Positions 1 through 5,390 of a DNA stretch of 5,835 nucleotides are shown here, piece after piece; the stretch's first letter is position 1; the number at the start of each line of letters is the position of its first letter. Under the pieces are notes generated by a model. It was given only the letters and a program-made list of their open reading frames with translations, searched no databases and was not told the origin of the DNA. Position numbers and translations under genes: made by a program. The stretch is from CALVJJ01 sp045538425 (lineage in GTDB: Bacteria > Bacillota > Clostridia > Christensenellales > UBA1242): assembly GCA_045538425.1 (NCBI GenBank), contig JAZSRJ010000025.1, forward strand, positions 1 through 5,835, given 5' to 3'.

Positions 1-655
1 TAATAACATTAAATGTATAAACTCCGTTTTCATCACAACTATAAGAAAGAATATTGTCCATATTAAAATCCCTTAAAGCTAAGTCGTTATTAGTATCACT
101 AAAAGATGTTAGCATTTCTTTTACTTGTGACCAATCTTCTTGATATGGACTTATAGCAAATTCTTCACCATTATCAATTCCACAAAGATATGTCATAGAA
201 CGATCATTAATATCTAATTTTGTTATACAATAATCTTCACTATATGCATCCAAATCACTATCCCAATAGAATTCTTTATTTATTATAGACTTTTCTGTTG
301 GTATTACTATCGTTTTCTCATAATCTTCGCCGTCATCGTTTATAACATTTGGACTAAATATTCTTCTTTCATACATATATGGAGTATTTTTAATATTTAA
401 TAGTTTCATATTTGTATTTGCATTACTTAAAATATCATAAGCCTCTTGTTTGCTAAGTTTATTAAGTTGTTGTTCCCACAAAATATTTGATTCTTTTACG
501 GTCTCATTTGCTCTGTCTAATTTTTCAATCACTATATCTGCTTTTTGTTCCCATTTTGCCATATCTTCAGCAGACATATCGCAACCAGCTAAACATCCCA
601 TTCCCACAAATCCAAGGCATGCTCCTACTAAAAATTTCTTTGTTATGTTTTTCAT
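1..655 (-). CDS. Putative lipoprotein, C-terminus beyond the window
   Basis: Partial gene: 218 codons read without a stop from an ATG at 655 to the window edge. The start is set by an AAGGAGA ribosome binding site at 661-667, about five bases upstream. The N-terminus is a lipoprotein signal: MKNITKK, a hydrophobic stretch, then the lipobox LAGC, so Cys25 would be lipidated and the mature protein anchored on the outer face of the membrane. Residues about 28-65 are charged and look helical, possibly a short coiled coil (EDMAKWEQKADIVIEKLDRA, then EQQLNKLSKQEAY). The rest is rich in Asp, Glu, Asn and Tyr, with no motif I recognise. It is divergent from the Xre repressor gene at 749 and has a strong promoter with an operator-like palindrome inside it, so it is probably that repressor's target. 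Function unknown. That it is a lipoprotein is well supported; any more specific role would be a guess. Confidence 0.8.
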   Translation of the reverse strand, partial: MKNITKKFLVGACLGFVGMGCLAGCDMSAEDMAKWEQKADIVIEKLDRANETVKESNILWEQQLNKLSKQEAYDILSNANTNMKLLNIKNTPYMYERRIFSPNVINDDGEDYEKTIVIPTEKSIINKEFYWDSDLDAYSEDYCITKLDINDRSMTYLCGIDNGEEFAISPYQEDWSQVKEMLTSFSDTNNDLALRDFNMDNILSYSCDENGVYTFNVI

Positions 656-685
656 ATGTTTCTCCTTTTAAATAATATTAATACA

Positions 686-715
686 ATTATATATCTTACA
701 GTTGTAAGAAGTCAA
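686..715 (-). promoter_or_regulatory. Promoter of the lipoprotein gene
   Basis: On the minus strand, -35 TTGACT (715-710) and a perfect -10 TATAAT (691-686) are separated by 18 bp. Transcription would begin near 679, giving a leader of about 24 nt that carries the AAGGAGA site. The whole spacer is occupied by the palindrome at 694-709, which predicts repression by blocking RNA polymerase. Confidence 0.7.
694..709. promoter_or_regulatory. Operator-like inverted repeat 1
   Basis: Perfect 7-bp arms TCTTACA and TGTAAGA around a 2-bp centre. It fills the spacer between the -35 and -10 boxes of the lipoprotein promoter and shares its core with the repeat at 722-739, 29 bp away centre to centre. 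It is inferred to be a binding site for a dimer of the adjacent Xre-type protein; the repeat itself is directly visible. Confidence 0.65.
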
Positions 716-721
716 GATATT

Positions 722-739
722 TTCTTACATTTGTGAGAA
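722..739. promoter_or_regulatory. Operator-like inverted repeat 2
   Basis: Arms TTCTTACA and TGTGAGAA around TT, with one mismatch (G at 735). It is the same motif as the palindrome at 694-709 but less symmetric. It ends nine bases before the repressor start codon, so binding here would plausibly shut down the repressor's own transcription or initiation. The difference in symmetry between the two sites suggests different affinities, which is inference. Confidence 0.6.
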
Positions 740-748
740 TATAATTAT

Positions 749-958
749 ATGGAATATCAAAATAAATTTAAAAACAACTTAAAAGAATTGCGCTTAGAAA
801 AAGAATTAGGGCAAGTAGAATTAGCTAAAGCAATTGGGGTAAGCAAAGGTGTCATTAGTTTGTGGGAAAATGGACTTAGAGAACCCAATATGAATTCTTT
901 AATCATTCTTGCTAAATTTTTCAATATAACTATTGATGAGCTTGTGGGATTAAACTAA
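749..958 (+). CDS. Small Xre/HTH_3-family transcriptional repressor
   Basis: A 69-residue protein that is essentially one Cro/C1-type helix-turn-helix domain. Residues 6-17 (KFKNNLKELRLE) form helix 1. QVELAKAIGVSKGVISLWENG (about 22-42) carries the scaffold and recognition helices, with the typical SLWENG ending. REPNMNSLIILAKFFNITIDELVG is the usual closing pair of helices. There is no extra sensing or peptidase domain, so any signal must act through dimerisation or another protein. The start is the only ATG available, but there is no good Shine-Dalgarno sequence: only GTGAGA at 733-738, and a TATAAT-like hexamer at 740-745 abuts the start. It is divergent from the lipoprotein gene across two matching palindromes, so it probably represses that gene and itself. 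Family assignment is confident; targets and inducer are inferred or unknown. Confidence 0.9.
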   Translation: MEYQNKFKNNLKELRLEKELGQVELAKAIGVSKGVISLWENGLREPNMNSLIILAKFFNITIDELVGLN

Positions 959-969
959 TATAAAAAATT

Positions 970-1004
970 AAAAGAATCACATCGATAAAGATATGATTCT
1001 TTTT
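970..1004. terminator. Bidirectional intrinsic terminator between the Xre gene and tyrS
   Basis: Ten-base perfect arms AAAAGAATCA (970-979) and TGATTCTTTT (994-1003), with three more ATC/GAT pairs inside after a mismatch, and a small loop. T-runs follow the hairpin on the plus strand (1000-1004). On the minus strand the T-rich stretch opposite 961-970 follows it. It lies 12 bases past the Xre stop and 47 bases past the tyrS stop, so it can end both convergent transcripts. Confidence 0.75.
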
Positions 1005-1050
1005 ACTAGTTTCAAAAGTTTATGTTCTTCCTAGTCTTTTTTGTTGTTGA

Positions 1051-2286
1051 TTATTGCAATACAACATTGACAAAAGATTTTTTGCCTTTTTTAAGTAGCA
1101 ATTGTCCGTCTTCAAAGATAGATGATGTAATGGCAAGTGCCCAATCTTTGGTTGGTACGCCTTTGACACTAACAGCGCCTTGTTCGCACATACGACGTGC
1201 TTCAGATTTTGAAGTGACAAGTTTTGTAGATACTAAAAGGTCTGCAAGAGTCACATCTTTTTCTTTATTCCAAGTGTAAGTTGGGACGTTGCTCATATCT
1301 ACACCACCAGCAAATAATGCTTTGGATGCTTCTACTGCATTCGTTGCTTCTTTTTCTCCATGAACAAGTTTTGTGATTTCGTATGCCATGGTTTGTTTTG
1401 CTACACGAATATCTCCTTGCATAAGGTTAGCAATTTCGTCTAATGGAAGACGGGTTAGATATTTGAGTAGTTTTTCAACATCTTTGTCGTCGACGTTGTA
1501 GAAATATTGGTAAAACTCATAAGGGCTTGTCTTTTTGCTGTCTACCCAAAGAGCACCTTTTTCTGTTTTACCCATTTTGACACCTTCGTAGTTGGTGAGT
1601 AGTGGATTGGTAAATGCTTGGAAGGTTTCGGCGTCTTGACCTTTAGCGATAGCCAATTTTCTACCCAAATCTGCACCAGCAAGGATGTTGCCCCATTGGT
1701 CGCTACCACCAAACTCTAGTCTGCAACCATAGTGTTGGTTGAGGTATACGAAGTCGTATGCTTGCATCAACATATAGCCCATTTCAAAGAAAGTAAGTCC
1801 ACCTTGTTCGAGTCTTCTGCTGTATGCATCACTGGCAAGCATTTTGTTGACGTTAAAATGAACGCCAATTTCTCTCATGAAATCAATATATCCAAGATTA
1901 TTGAACCATTCTGCGTTGTTGAGCATAATAGCAGGATTGTCTCCATCTAGTCTTACAAACTTAGAAATACAGGTTTTGATACCTTGGTAATTGCTGTTGA
2001 TAAAGTTGTCGTCAACCATTTTACGCATGTCTGTTTTGCCAGTTGGGTCACCAATTTTGGCTGTTGCACCGCCAAGAAGAATAATGACTTTGTGTCCAGC
2101 ATCTTGTAGGTATCTAGCAATGATAAGTGGAAAACAGTGACCGATGTGAAGACTATCTGCTGTTGGGTCAATACCCACATAGCATACAGTAGGTTCGCCG
2201 TTTAGCAATTTTTTCACTTCTTCTTCGTTGGTTGTTTGGTAGATGTAACCACGAGATTGTAGTGTTTCGAATAATTGTTTGTCCAT
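1051..2286 (-). CDS. tyrS: Tyrosyl-tRNA synthetase
   Basis: Charges tRNA-Tyr with tyrosine using ATP, in the cytoplasm. The 411-residue product has the usual length and layout of bacterial class Ic TyrRS. The Rossmann catalytic core contains YVGIDPTADSLHIGH with HIGH at 47-50, GDPTGK at 79-84, the tyrosine-pocket segment YMLMQAYDF (Tyr171, Gln175, Asp178), GGSDQWGN at 193-200 and the KMSKS-equivalent KMGKT at 237-241. A helical anticodon-binding region follows, then an S4 RNA-binding domain from about 345 to the end (LADLLVSTKLVTSKSEARRM). Start: ATG at 2286 with AAGGAG at 2293-2298, six bases away. It lies downstream of tRNA-Glu on the same strand, separated by a terminator-like hairpin. No T-box sequence is visible in the leader, although many Firmicute tyrS genes have one. 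All expected catalytic motifs are intact. Confidence 0.98.
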   Translation of the reverse strand: MDKQLFETLQSRGYIYQTTNEEEVKKLLNGEPTVCYVGIDPTADSLHIGHCFPLIIARYLQDAGHKVIILLGGATAKIGDPTGKTDMRKMVDDNFINSNYQGIKTCISKFVRLDGDNPAIMLNNAEWFNNLGYIDFMREIGVHFNVNKMLASDAYSRRLEQGGLTFFEMGYMLMQAYDFVYLNQHYGCRLEFGGSDQWGNILAGADLGRKLAIAKGQDAETFQAFTNPLLTNYEGVKMGKTEKGALWVDSKKTSPYEFYQYFYNVDDKDVEKLLKYLTRLPLDEIANLMQGDIRVAKQTMAYEITKLVHGEKEATNAVEASKALFAGGVDMSNVPTYTWNKEKDVTLADLLVSTKLVTSKSEARRMCEQGAVSVKGVPTKDWALAITSSIFEDGQLLLKKGKKSFVNVVLQ

Positions 2287-2302
2287 AATATACTCCTTAT
2301 AA

Positions 2303-2351
2303 TAAAAGAATGATTAGAATGTAGTCTTTCAAGCTAACATTCTAACCATTC
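2303..2351 (-). terminator. Hairpin with U-tract between tRNA-Glu and tyrS (terminator or attenuator)
   Basis: Reading the minus strand, arms at 2351-2337 (GAATGGTTAGAATGT) and 2322-2308 (ACATTCTAATCATTC) pair over 15 bp with one G-U wobble and a 14-nt loop, followed at once by TTTTATTAT. The tyrS ribosome binding site comes about ten bases after the stem. It should terminate the tRNA transcript. Because I find no convincing promoter between it and tyrS, it may let a fraction of polymerases through or be controlled. Confidence 0.65.
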
Positions 2352-2368
2352 AACATACATTCTATGAT

Positions 2369-2443
2369 TGGTAGCGCTAACGGGAATTGAACCCGTGATT
2401 CAGCCTTGAGAGGGCTGCGTCTTGACCTCTTGACCATAGCGCC
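2369..2443 (-). tRNA. tRNA-Glu, anticodon CTC
   Basis: A 75-nt cloverleaf with encoded CCA. Acceptor stem GGCGCTA with TAGCGCT (first pair a G-U wobble). D arm GTC/GAC with the AAGAGGTCAA loop. Anticodon stem CAGCC/GGCTG with loop CTCTCAA, which places anticodon CTC at 34-36 (reads GAG, glutamate). A four-base variable loop, then T stem ACGGG/CCCGT with loop TTCAATT. The body resembles bacterial tRNA-Glu. The CTC isoacceptor is dispensable where a TTC tRNA reads both Glu codons, so this is probably a second tRNA-Glu. It has its own strong promoter just upstream and lies 82 bases before tyrS. Confidence 0.95.
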
Positions 2444-2460
2444 ATCTATTTGACCCCATT

Positions 2461-2489
2461 ATTATATCTAACTTTGGGCTATTTTGCAA
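2461..2489 (-). promoter_or_regulatory. Promoter of tRNA-Glu (and possibly tyrS)
   Basis: On the minus strand, -35 TTGCAA (2489-2484), a 17-bp spacer and a perfect -10 TATAAT (2466-2461). The predicted start lies about ten bases before the mature tRNA 5' end at 2443. This is the best vegetative promoter upstream of tyrS, so tyrS may depend on read-through from here. Confidence 0.75.
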
Positions 2490-2516
2490 GTGGTTGACGC
2501 TATTTTTTTTATTTTA

Positions 2517-3848
2517 TTATGGAATATACGTGTCTACTGTGTCTTGACTGTAGACATCTCTTTCTTCATAACTAATGATATCGTTGGGATTGAAAAAATC
2601 AGTCAAATATAAATCTTTTCTCTGTAAGTTTTTTCCAGTTACTTCGTATATTGGCAAATGTTTATTGTTGTCTGGAGTAATGAGAAGAGGGAAATCATAG
2701 TTCTGGAGAACTGTTGTGTAATTGGGTTGCAGTGGGTGAGTTGAGATATATAATGGTGTATCGCCAACAATATTGCCTACCTCTTCTCTCCAAGAATAAC
2801 AATCTTTATTGTAATACATATCGTTCATATTGGCGGGGGTGTATGCATACCCATTGCTTGCAAAACGATATCCTAAATTATTTAGTTTTGTAACAACTTG
2901 CAATGCCTTTTTGATATCGTATCTACTATTGGCATTGGTCTTTTGTGTTTTGTATCCGAGTATTCCTTCTTCACCGCTAAAGGATATAATGGGTCTTGCG
3001 CCATTATGAACAAAGTCAGGGTGCTTTGCGATAAAGTTTTCAAGTATGGTAATCGTCTCGTTGTTATAACTAATTCTATCTTGTATAGACTTTTTAGATG
3101 TGTAGGTGGCTAGTTTGTTTTTATCATCAACAATGATTTTGTCTACCAGTCCTTTTCCTTTTTCATCCTTTGGATAACAATGATTATTAAGGTGGATAAT
3201 GATCGGTTTTTTGTTGTTTGGAATATAAAGTTCTTTTTCTTGAACTTCATGATTGATAACATTATATTTGTCAAATATGTCAACCAAAACATAGTTATTG
3301 TCATAAAGATTGTTTAACACTCTTGAGAATTCGGTTGGGGTGAGGTGATTGTTGGCTAGTTGTAATCGCTTTGGGTTGTTGGGGTGTAGTGCGGTATCTG
3401 GATGAGCAAGTAAAGGATTGAATGATAAGATAGGGATCTTTCCTTGATATAGACACCAGTTGTTTTTATTGTTTTGATAATTGGCGGTAGCATAAAGTTG
3501 TTGAAATTCGGTGGAGTGCTGAAAAAAAGTTTCATGTTGTTTGAGCAGGGAGAGCGCTTCTTCTGGTTGATTGTTTTTCAGTAATGCTGTTGTAGTAATG
3601 GTTAGATATTGTTTTTGGTGATCTAAGATGGTGTTGTAAAGGGGTTGATCAAACACATACCAACAATTATCTATACAAGAACTTCGTAATAACTCGTATG
3701 CTTGAGAGTATTGTTTTGTTCTTACTAAATGTTGGAGGGTTTTGTGTGTATCAATTTCGTTAGAATTGGCGCAGACGCAAAAAGTAGGGTTATACACCCA
3801 AGAGATAACAGCGAGTAAAAACAATGTCAATAAAAGGCGATATTTCAT
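2517..3848 (-). CDS. Secreted polysaccharide-deacetylase-like protein, catalytic motifs degenerate
   Basis: A 443-residue protein from the ATG at 3848. MKYR followed by LLLTLFLLAVISW is a clear signal peptide, with likely cleavage near CVCA-NS. A TTG at 3872 would add eight residues; neither start has a Shine-Dalgarno site, so the start is uncertain. Residues about 38-125 are helical and TPR-like (LVRTKQYSQAYELL, LLKNNQPEEALSLLKQ). From about 138 onward it follows a clostridial NodB-like family: IPILSFNPLLAHP, LTPTEFSRVLNNLYDNNYVLVDI, KKPIIIHLNN, FIAKHPDFVHNGARPIISFSGEEGILGYKT, LNNLGYRFASNGYAY. In active members the third block ends in Asp-Asp and the last contains His-x3-His. Here they read Asn221-Asn222 and Asn332/Tyr336, so the metal site appears lost. 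It probably binds cell-wall glycan or a partner rather than deacetylating it, which is inference. No terminator separates it from tRNA-Glu downstream. Confidence 0.75.
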   Translation of the reverse strand: MKYRLLLTLFLLAVISWVYNPTFCVCANSNEIDTHKTLQHLVRTKQYSQAYELLRSSCIDNCWYVFDQPLYNTILDHQKQYLTITTTALLKNNQPEEALSLLKQHETFFQHSTEFQQLYATANYQNNKNNWCLYQGKIPILSFNPLLAHPDTALHPNNPKRLQLANNHLTPTEFSRVLNNLYDNNYVLVDIFDKYNVINHEVQEKELYIPNNKKPIIIHLNNHCYPKDEKGKGLVDKIIVDDKNKLATYTSKKSIQDRISYNNETITILENFIAKHPDFVHNGARPIISFSGEEGILGYKTQKTNANSRYDIKKALQVVTKLNNLGYRFASNGYAYTPANMNDMYYNKDCYSWREEVGNIVGDTPLYISTHPLQPNYTTVLQNYDFPLLITPDNNKHLPIYEVTGKNLQRKDLYLTDFFNPNDIISYEERDVYSQDTVDTYIP

Positions 3849-3876
3849 ATATTTAGTTTGCAAATTTATCAAAATC

Positions 3877-3894
3877 TTATACTTGATAGTATAA
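3877..3894. repeat. Inverted repeat in the divergent intergenic region
   Basis: Perfect arms TTATACT and AGTATAA around TGAT, between the deacetylase-like gene (minus) and the unknown secreted-protein gene (plus). Each strand shows a -10-like TATACT within it, so it could be part of overlapping divergent promoters or an operator. No good -35 partner at 17 bp was found for either direction, so the role is unresolved. Confidence 0.35.
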
Positions 3895-3922
3895 AGAAGT
3901 TGGAATAGGGTTACCTTTTTAT

Positions 3923-4312
3923 ATGAAAAAAATGGCTTTCTTTTTTATTGTTTTGTTTTTATTATGTTTGGTTGTATCTACTTCAACGATGTCACATGTT
4001 TTGGATGTGGAAGGACAGTATTATGTAACGTATGCTGGGGAGACGAAATTGACTGCGTGTACCAAGGAGGGGATTAGCCAAGGCAATGTTGCATCTATTG
4101 TAGTTGCAATAGATTATGAGCAATGGGATTTGATTAAGAAAAAAGTATTTATTACAAGAGAGGAAAAGTTGGATCATATGAGGATATTGTATGGATTTGA
4201 TGATAGTTTGATAGATTATTATTATTTAGATGGTGAAAAGACCAATCTCCAAATTGTTTTGAAAGAAACTCAAGTTTTAATTGGATATCCTATTATTTTT
4301 GCGGGGTTTTAA
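3923..4312 (+). CDS. Small secreted or membrane-anchored protein of unknown function
   Basis: A 129-residue product I do not recognise. Residues 1-22 (MKKMAFFFIVLFLLCLVVST) form a signal peptide or N-terminal membrane anchor; Cys15 is inside the hydrophobic core and does not sit in a lipobox. The remaining roughly 105 residues are soluble with mixed alpha/beta character: QYYVTYAGETKLTAC, GNVASIVVAIDYEQWDLIKKKVFITREEK, FDDSLIDYYYLDG, LQIVLKETQVLIGYP. It would act outside the cytoplasm. The ribosome site is poor: AGGG at 3907-3910, 12 bases before the ATG. The gap to spoIIQ is only 51 bases with no terminator, so the two are probably co-transcribed and a sporulation role is a reasonable guess. 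In several spore formers spoIID lies upstream of spoIIQ, but this protein is far too short and lacks any resemblance that I can see to SpoIID. Confidence 0.7.
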   Translation: MKKMAFFFIVLFLLCLVVSTSTMSHVLDVEGQYYVTYAGETKLTACTKEGISQGNVASIVVAIDYEQWDLIKKKVFITREEKLDHMRILYGFDDSLIDYYYLDGEKTNLQIVLKETQVLIGYPIIFAGF

Positions 4313-4363
4313 GTATAAGAAGTGAATTTGGTGTCTAAGATTACATAGCTTAGGAGGTTATTT

Positions 4364-4948
4364 ATGTTAGTAAAAGAAAAAACAACGAAAGAAAAAATTG
4401 TGAATTGGTTAAAGCAATATATGTATGTTTTGATTGTTTCTGCGGTAATGCTAGTACTTGCTATCGTACTTAGTGTAGTGGTTGCGACAAGTGGAACAAC
4501 GCCAAATGTAGTAGAGACAGGGACAGCTGCACAATCATTTTACAATCCAGTACTTAACTTTACGGTAGGAAAAGATTATTGTGCGGATGCGCTGATGTAT
4601 AATGCAACACTAAATCAATGGGAAGCGCATAAGTCTGTAGATCTTCAAGTGGCAGAGGGTAGTAGTGTGTATGCATGTTTGGCGGGAACGGTATCTGCTG
4701 TGAGTGAAAACTACCTATATGGTACAACCATTGAGATTACACATGATAATGGATTGATTACAAAATACTCCTCTCTTAGTGCAGACGCAAAAGTTGGTGT
4801 GGGGGATACTGTAACAAGTGGTCAATTGATTGGTACAGCAACGGCAAGTGCAGGAGAAAGTGAACTTGGCTCTCATTTGAGATTAGAGGTGTTTCGTAAT
4901 GGTGTAGCTGTTGATCCTAACCAATATTTAGATTTGGGTTCAAAATAA
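4364..4948 (+). CDS. spoIIQ: SpoIIQ-like M23/LytM-domain sporulation protein
   Basis: A 194-residue protein with a short basic cytoplasmic tail, one membrane helix (about 20-42, MYVLIVSAVMLVLAIVLSVV), a linker, and an M23/LytM fold from about 60 to 190. SpoIIQ is made in the forespore and binds SpoIIIAH from the mother cell, linking the two membranes during engulfment. The identity rests on size, single N-terminal anchor, the LytM domain and spoIIID nearby. The LytM HxxxD motif is present (His89, Asp93) and His171 is kept, but the second His of HxH is Arg173 (SHLRLEV), and the usual YxHL motif reads YSSL (Ser137). The zinc site is therefore incomplete and hydrolase activity unlikely. Cys73 and Cys105 face outward. 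AGGAGG at 4352-4357 lies six bases before the ATG. A generic M23 membrane peptidase is the alternative reading. Confidence 0.85.
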   Translation: MLVKEKTTKEKIVNWLKQYMYVLIVSAVMLVLAIVLSVVVATSGTTPNVVETGTAAQSFYNPVLNFTVGKDYCADALMYNATLNQWEAHKSVDLQVAEGSSVYACLAGTVSAVSENYLYGTTIEITHDNGLITKYSSLSADAKVGVGDTVTSGQLIGTATASAGESELGSHLRLEVFRNGVAVDPNQYLDLGSK

Positions 4949-5065
4949 CATTATTGTTTTATAATAATAAAGTTATGACATAAAGTGTAATGTTTGTGAC
5001 AATAAATAAAAAATAATATTTTGTCCCAGTGGTTGAATATTTTTTGAAATAGTATGAAAAAATAG

Positions 5066-5094
5066 TTGGAGAAACGTGAAAAATTATGTATACT
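5066..5094 (+). promoter_or_regulatory. Promoter of the acyl carrier protein gene
   Basis: -35 TTGGAG (5066-5071), a 17-bp spacer and -10 TATACT (5089-5094). Transcription would start near 5101, giving a very short leader that includes the AGGAGG site at 5104-5109. This indicates housekeeping-type expression of the carrier protein gene, separate from spoIIQ. The preceding stretch from 4949 to 5065 is AT-rich and shows no clear terminator. Confidence 0.5.
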
Positions 5095-5114
5095 AAAGAT
5101 ACTAGGAGGTTGTT

Positions 5115-5342
5115 ATGACAACATTAGAAAAAATTAAAAAATTGCTTGGCGAACAGTTGAGTATTGATGAAAATAAAATTACAGAAGAAAGCAGGGTAGT
5201 AGAAGATCTAGGCGCTGATTCATTGGATGTTGTAGAATTGCTTATGACATTAGAAGATGAATTCGGTATTACTGTTGAGGATGAAGACGCTATCAAGTTA
5301 AAAACAATTGGTGATATCATCTCTTTGATTGATAAAAAGTAA
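5115..5342 (+). CDS. acpP: Acyl carrier protein
   Basis: A 75-residue acidic four-helix carrier protein. The signature DLGADSLDVVELLMTLEDEF spans about 31-50, and Ser36 in the DSL motif is the expected 4'-phosphopantetheine attachment site. Length, charge and the closing TIGDIISLIDKK segment are typical of the fatty-acid synthesis ACP, which carries growing acyl chains in the cytoplasm. The start is fixed by AGGAGG at 5104-5109. It has its own promoter and a strong terminator, so it appears to be a single-gene unit. No fab, plsX or acyl-carrier synthase genes are in view; instead it sits between spoIIQ and spoIIID. It may be the cell's general ACP simply placed here, or a second copy. The gene symbol assumes the former. 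Confidence 0.93.
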   Translation: MTTLEKIKKLLGEQLSIDENKITEESRVVEDLGADSLDVVELLMTLEDEFGITVEDEDAIKLKTIGDIISLIDKK

Positions 5343-5347
5343 TTTTT

Positions 5348-5380
5348 AAGGTTGGTTCTTATAGGAATCAACCTTTTTTA
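5348..5380 (+). terminator. Intrinsic terminator of the acyl carrier protein gene
   Basis: Twelve-base arms AAGGTTGGTTCT (5348-5359) and GGAATCAACCTT (5364-5375) pair with two G-U wobbles around a TATA loop, followed by a run of T to 5379. It begins six bases after the stop codon and separates acpP from spoIIID. Confidence 0.88.
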
Positions 5381-5390
5381 TCGTGAATTA

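Noticed and set aside
450..675. Plus-strand open frames opposite the lipoprotein gene
   Set aside because: They are antisense to a well-supported coding frame, lack ribosome sites and encode low-complexity Ser/Phe-rich peptides.
749..958. Xre protein as the antitoxin of a toxin-antitoxin pair
   Set aside because: The neighbours are a divergent lipoprotein and a convergent tyrS; no small toxin gene is adjacent on the same strand.
1020..2180. Several short open frames on both strands inside tyrS
   Set aside because: tyrS is intact with all motifs; the others are frame shadows without ribosome sites.
2287..2368. T-box riboswitch in front of tyrS
   Set aside because: No AGGGTGG-type conserved sequence or specifier stem is visible, and the leader after the tRNA is only about 80 nt.
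3889..3917. Sigma-F/G-like promoter GTATA-N15-GGTTACCTT before the unknown gene
   Set aside because: Spacing fits, but transcription would start at the start codon itself and one conserved A is missing.
4313..4342. Sigma-F-type promoter (GTATA then GGTGTCTAA) directly before spoIIQ
   Set aside because: The spacer is only 12 bp where about 15 is expected, and the -10 lacks the conserved A positions.
4949..5065. Terminator for spoIIQ
   Set aside because: Only weak AT hairpins are present, with no stem followed by a T-run, so none is claimed.
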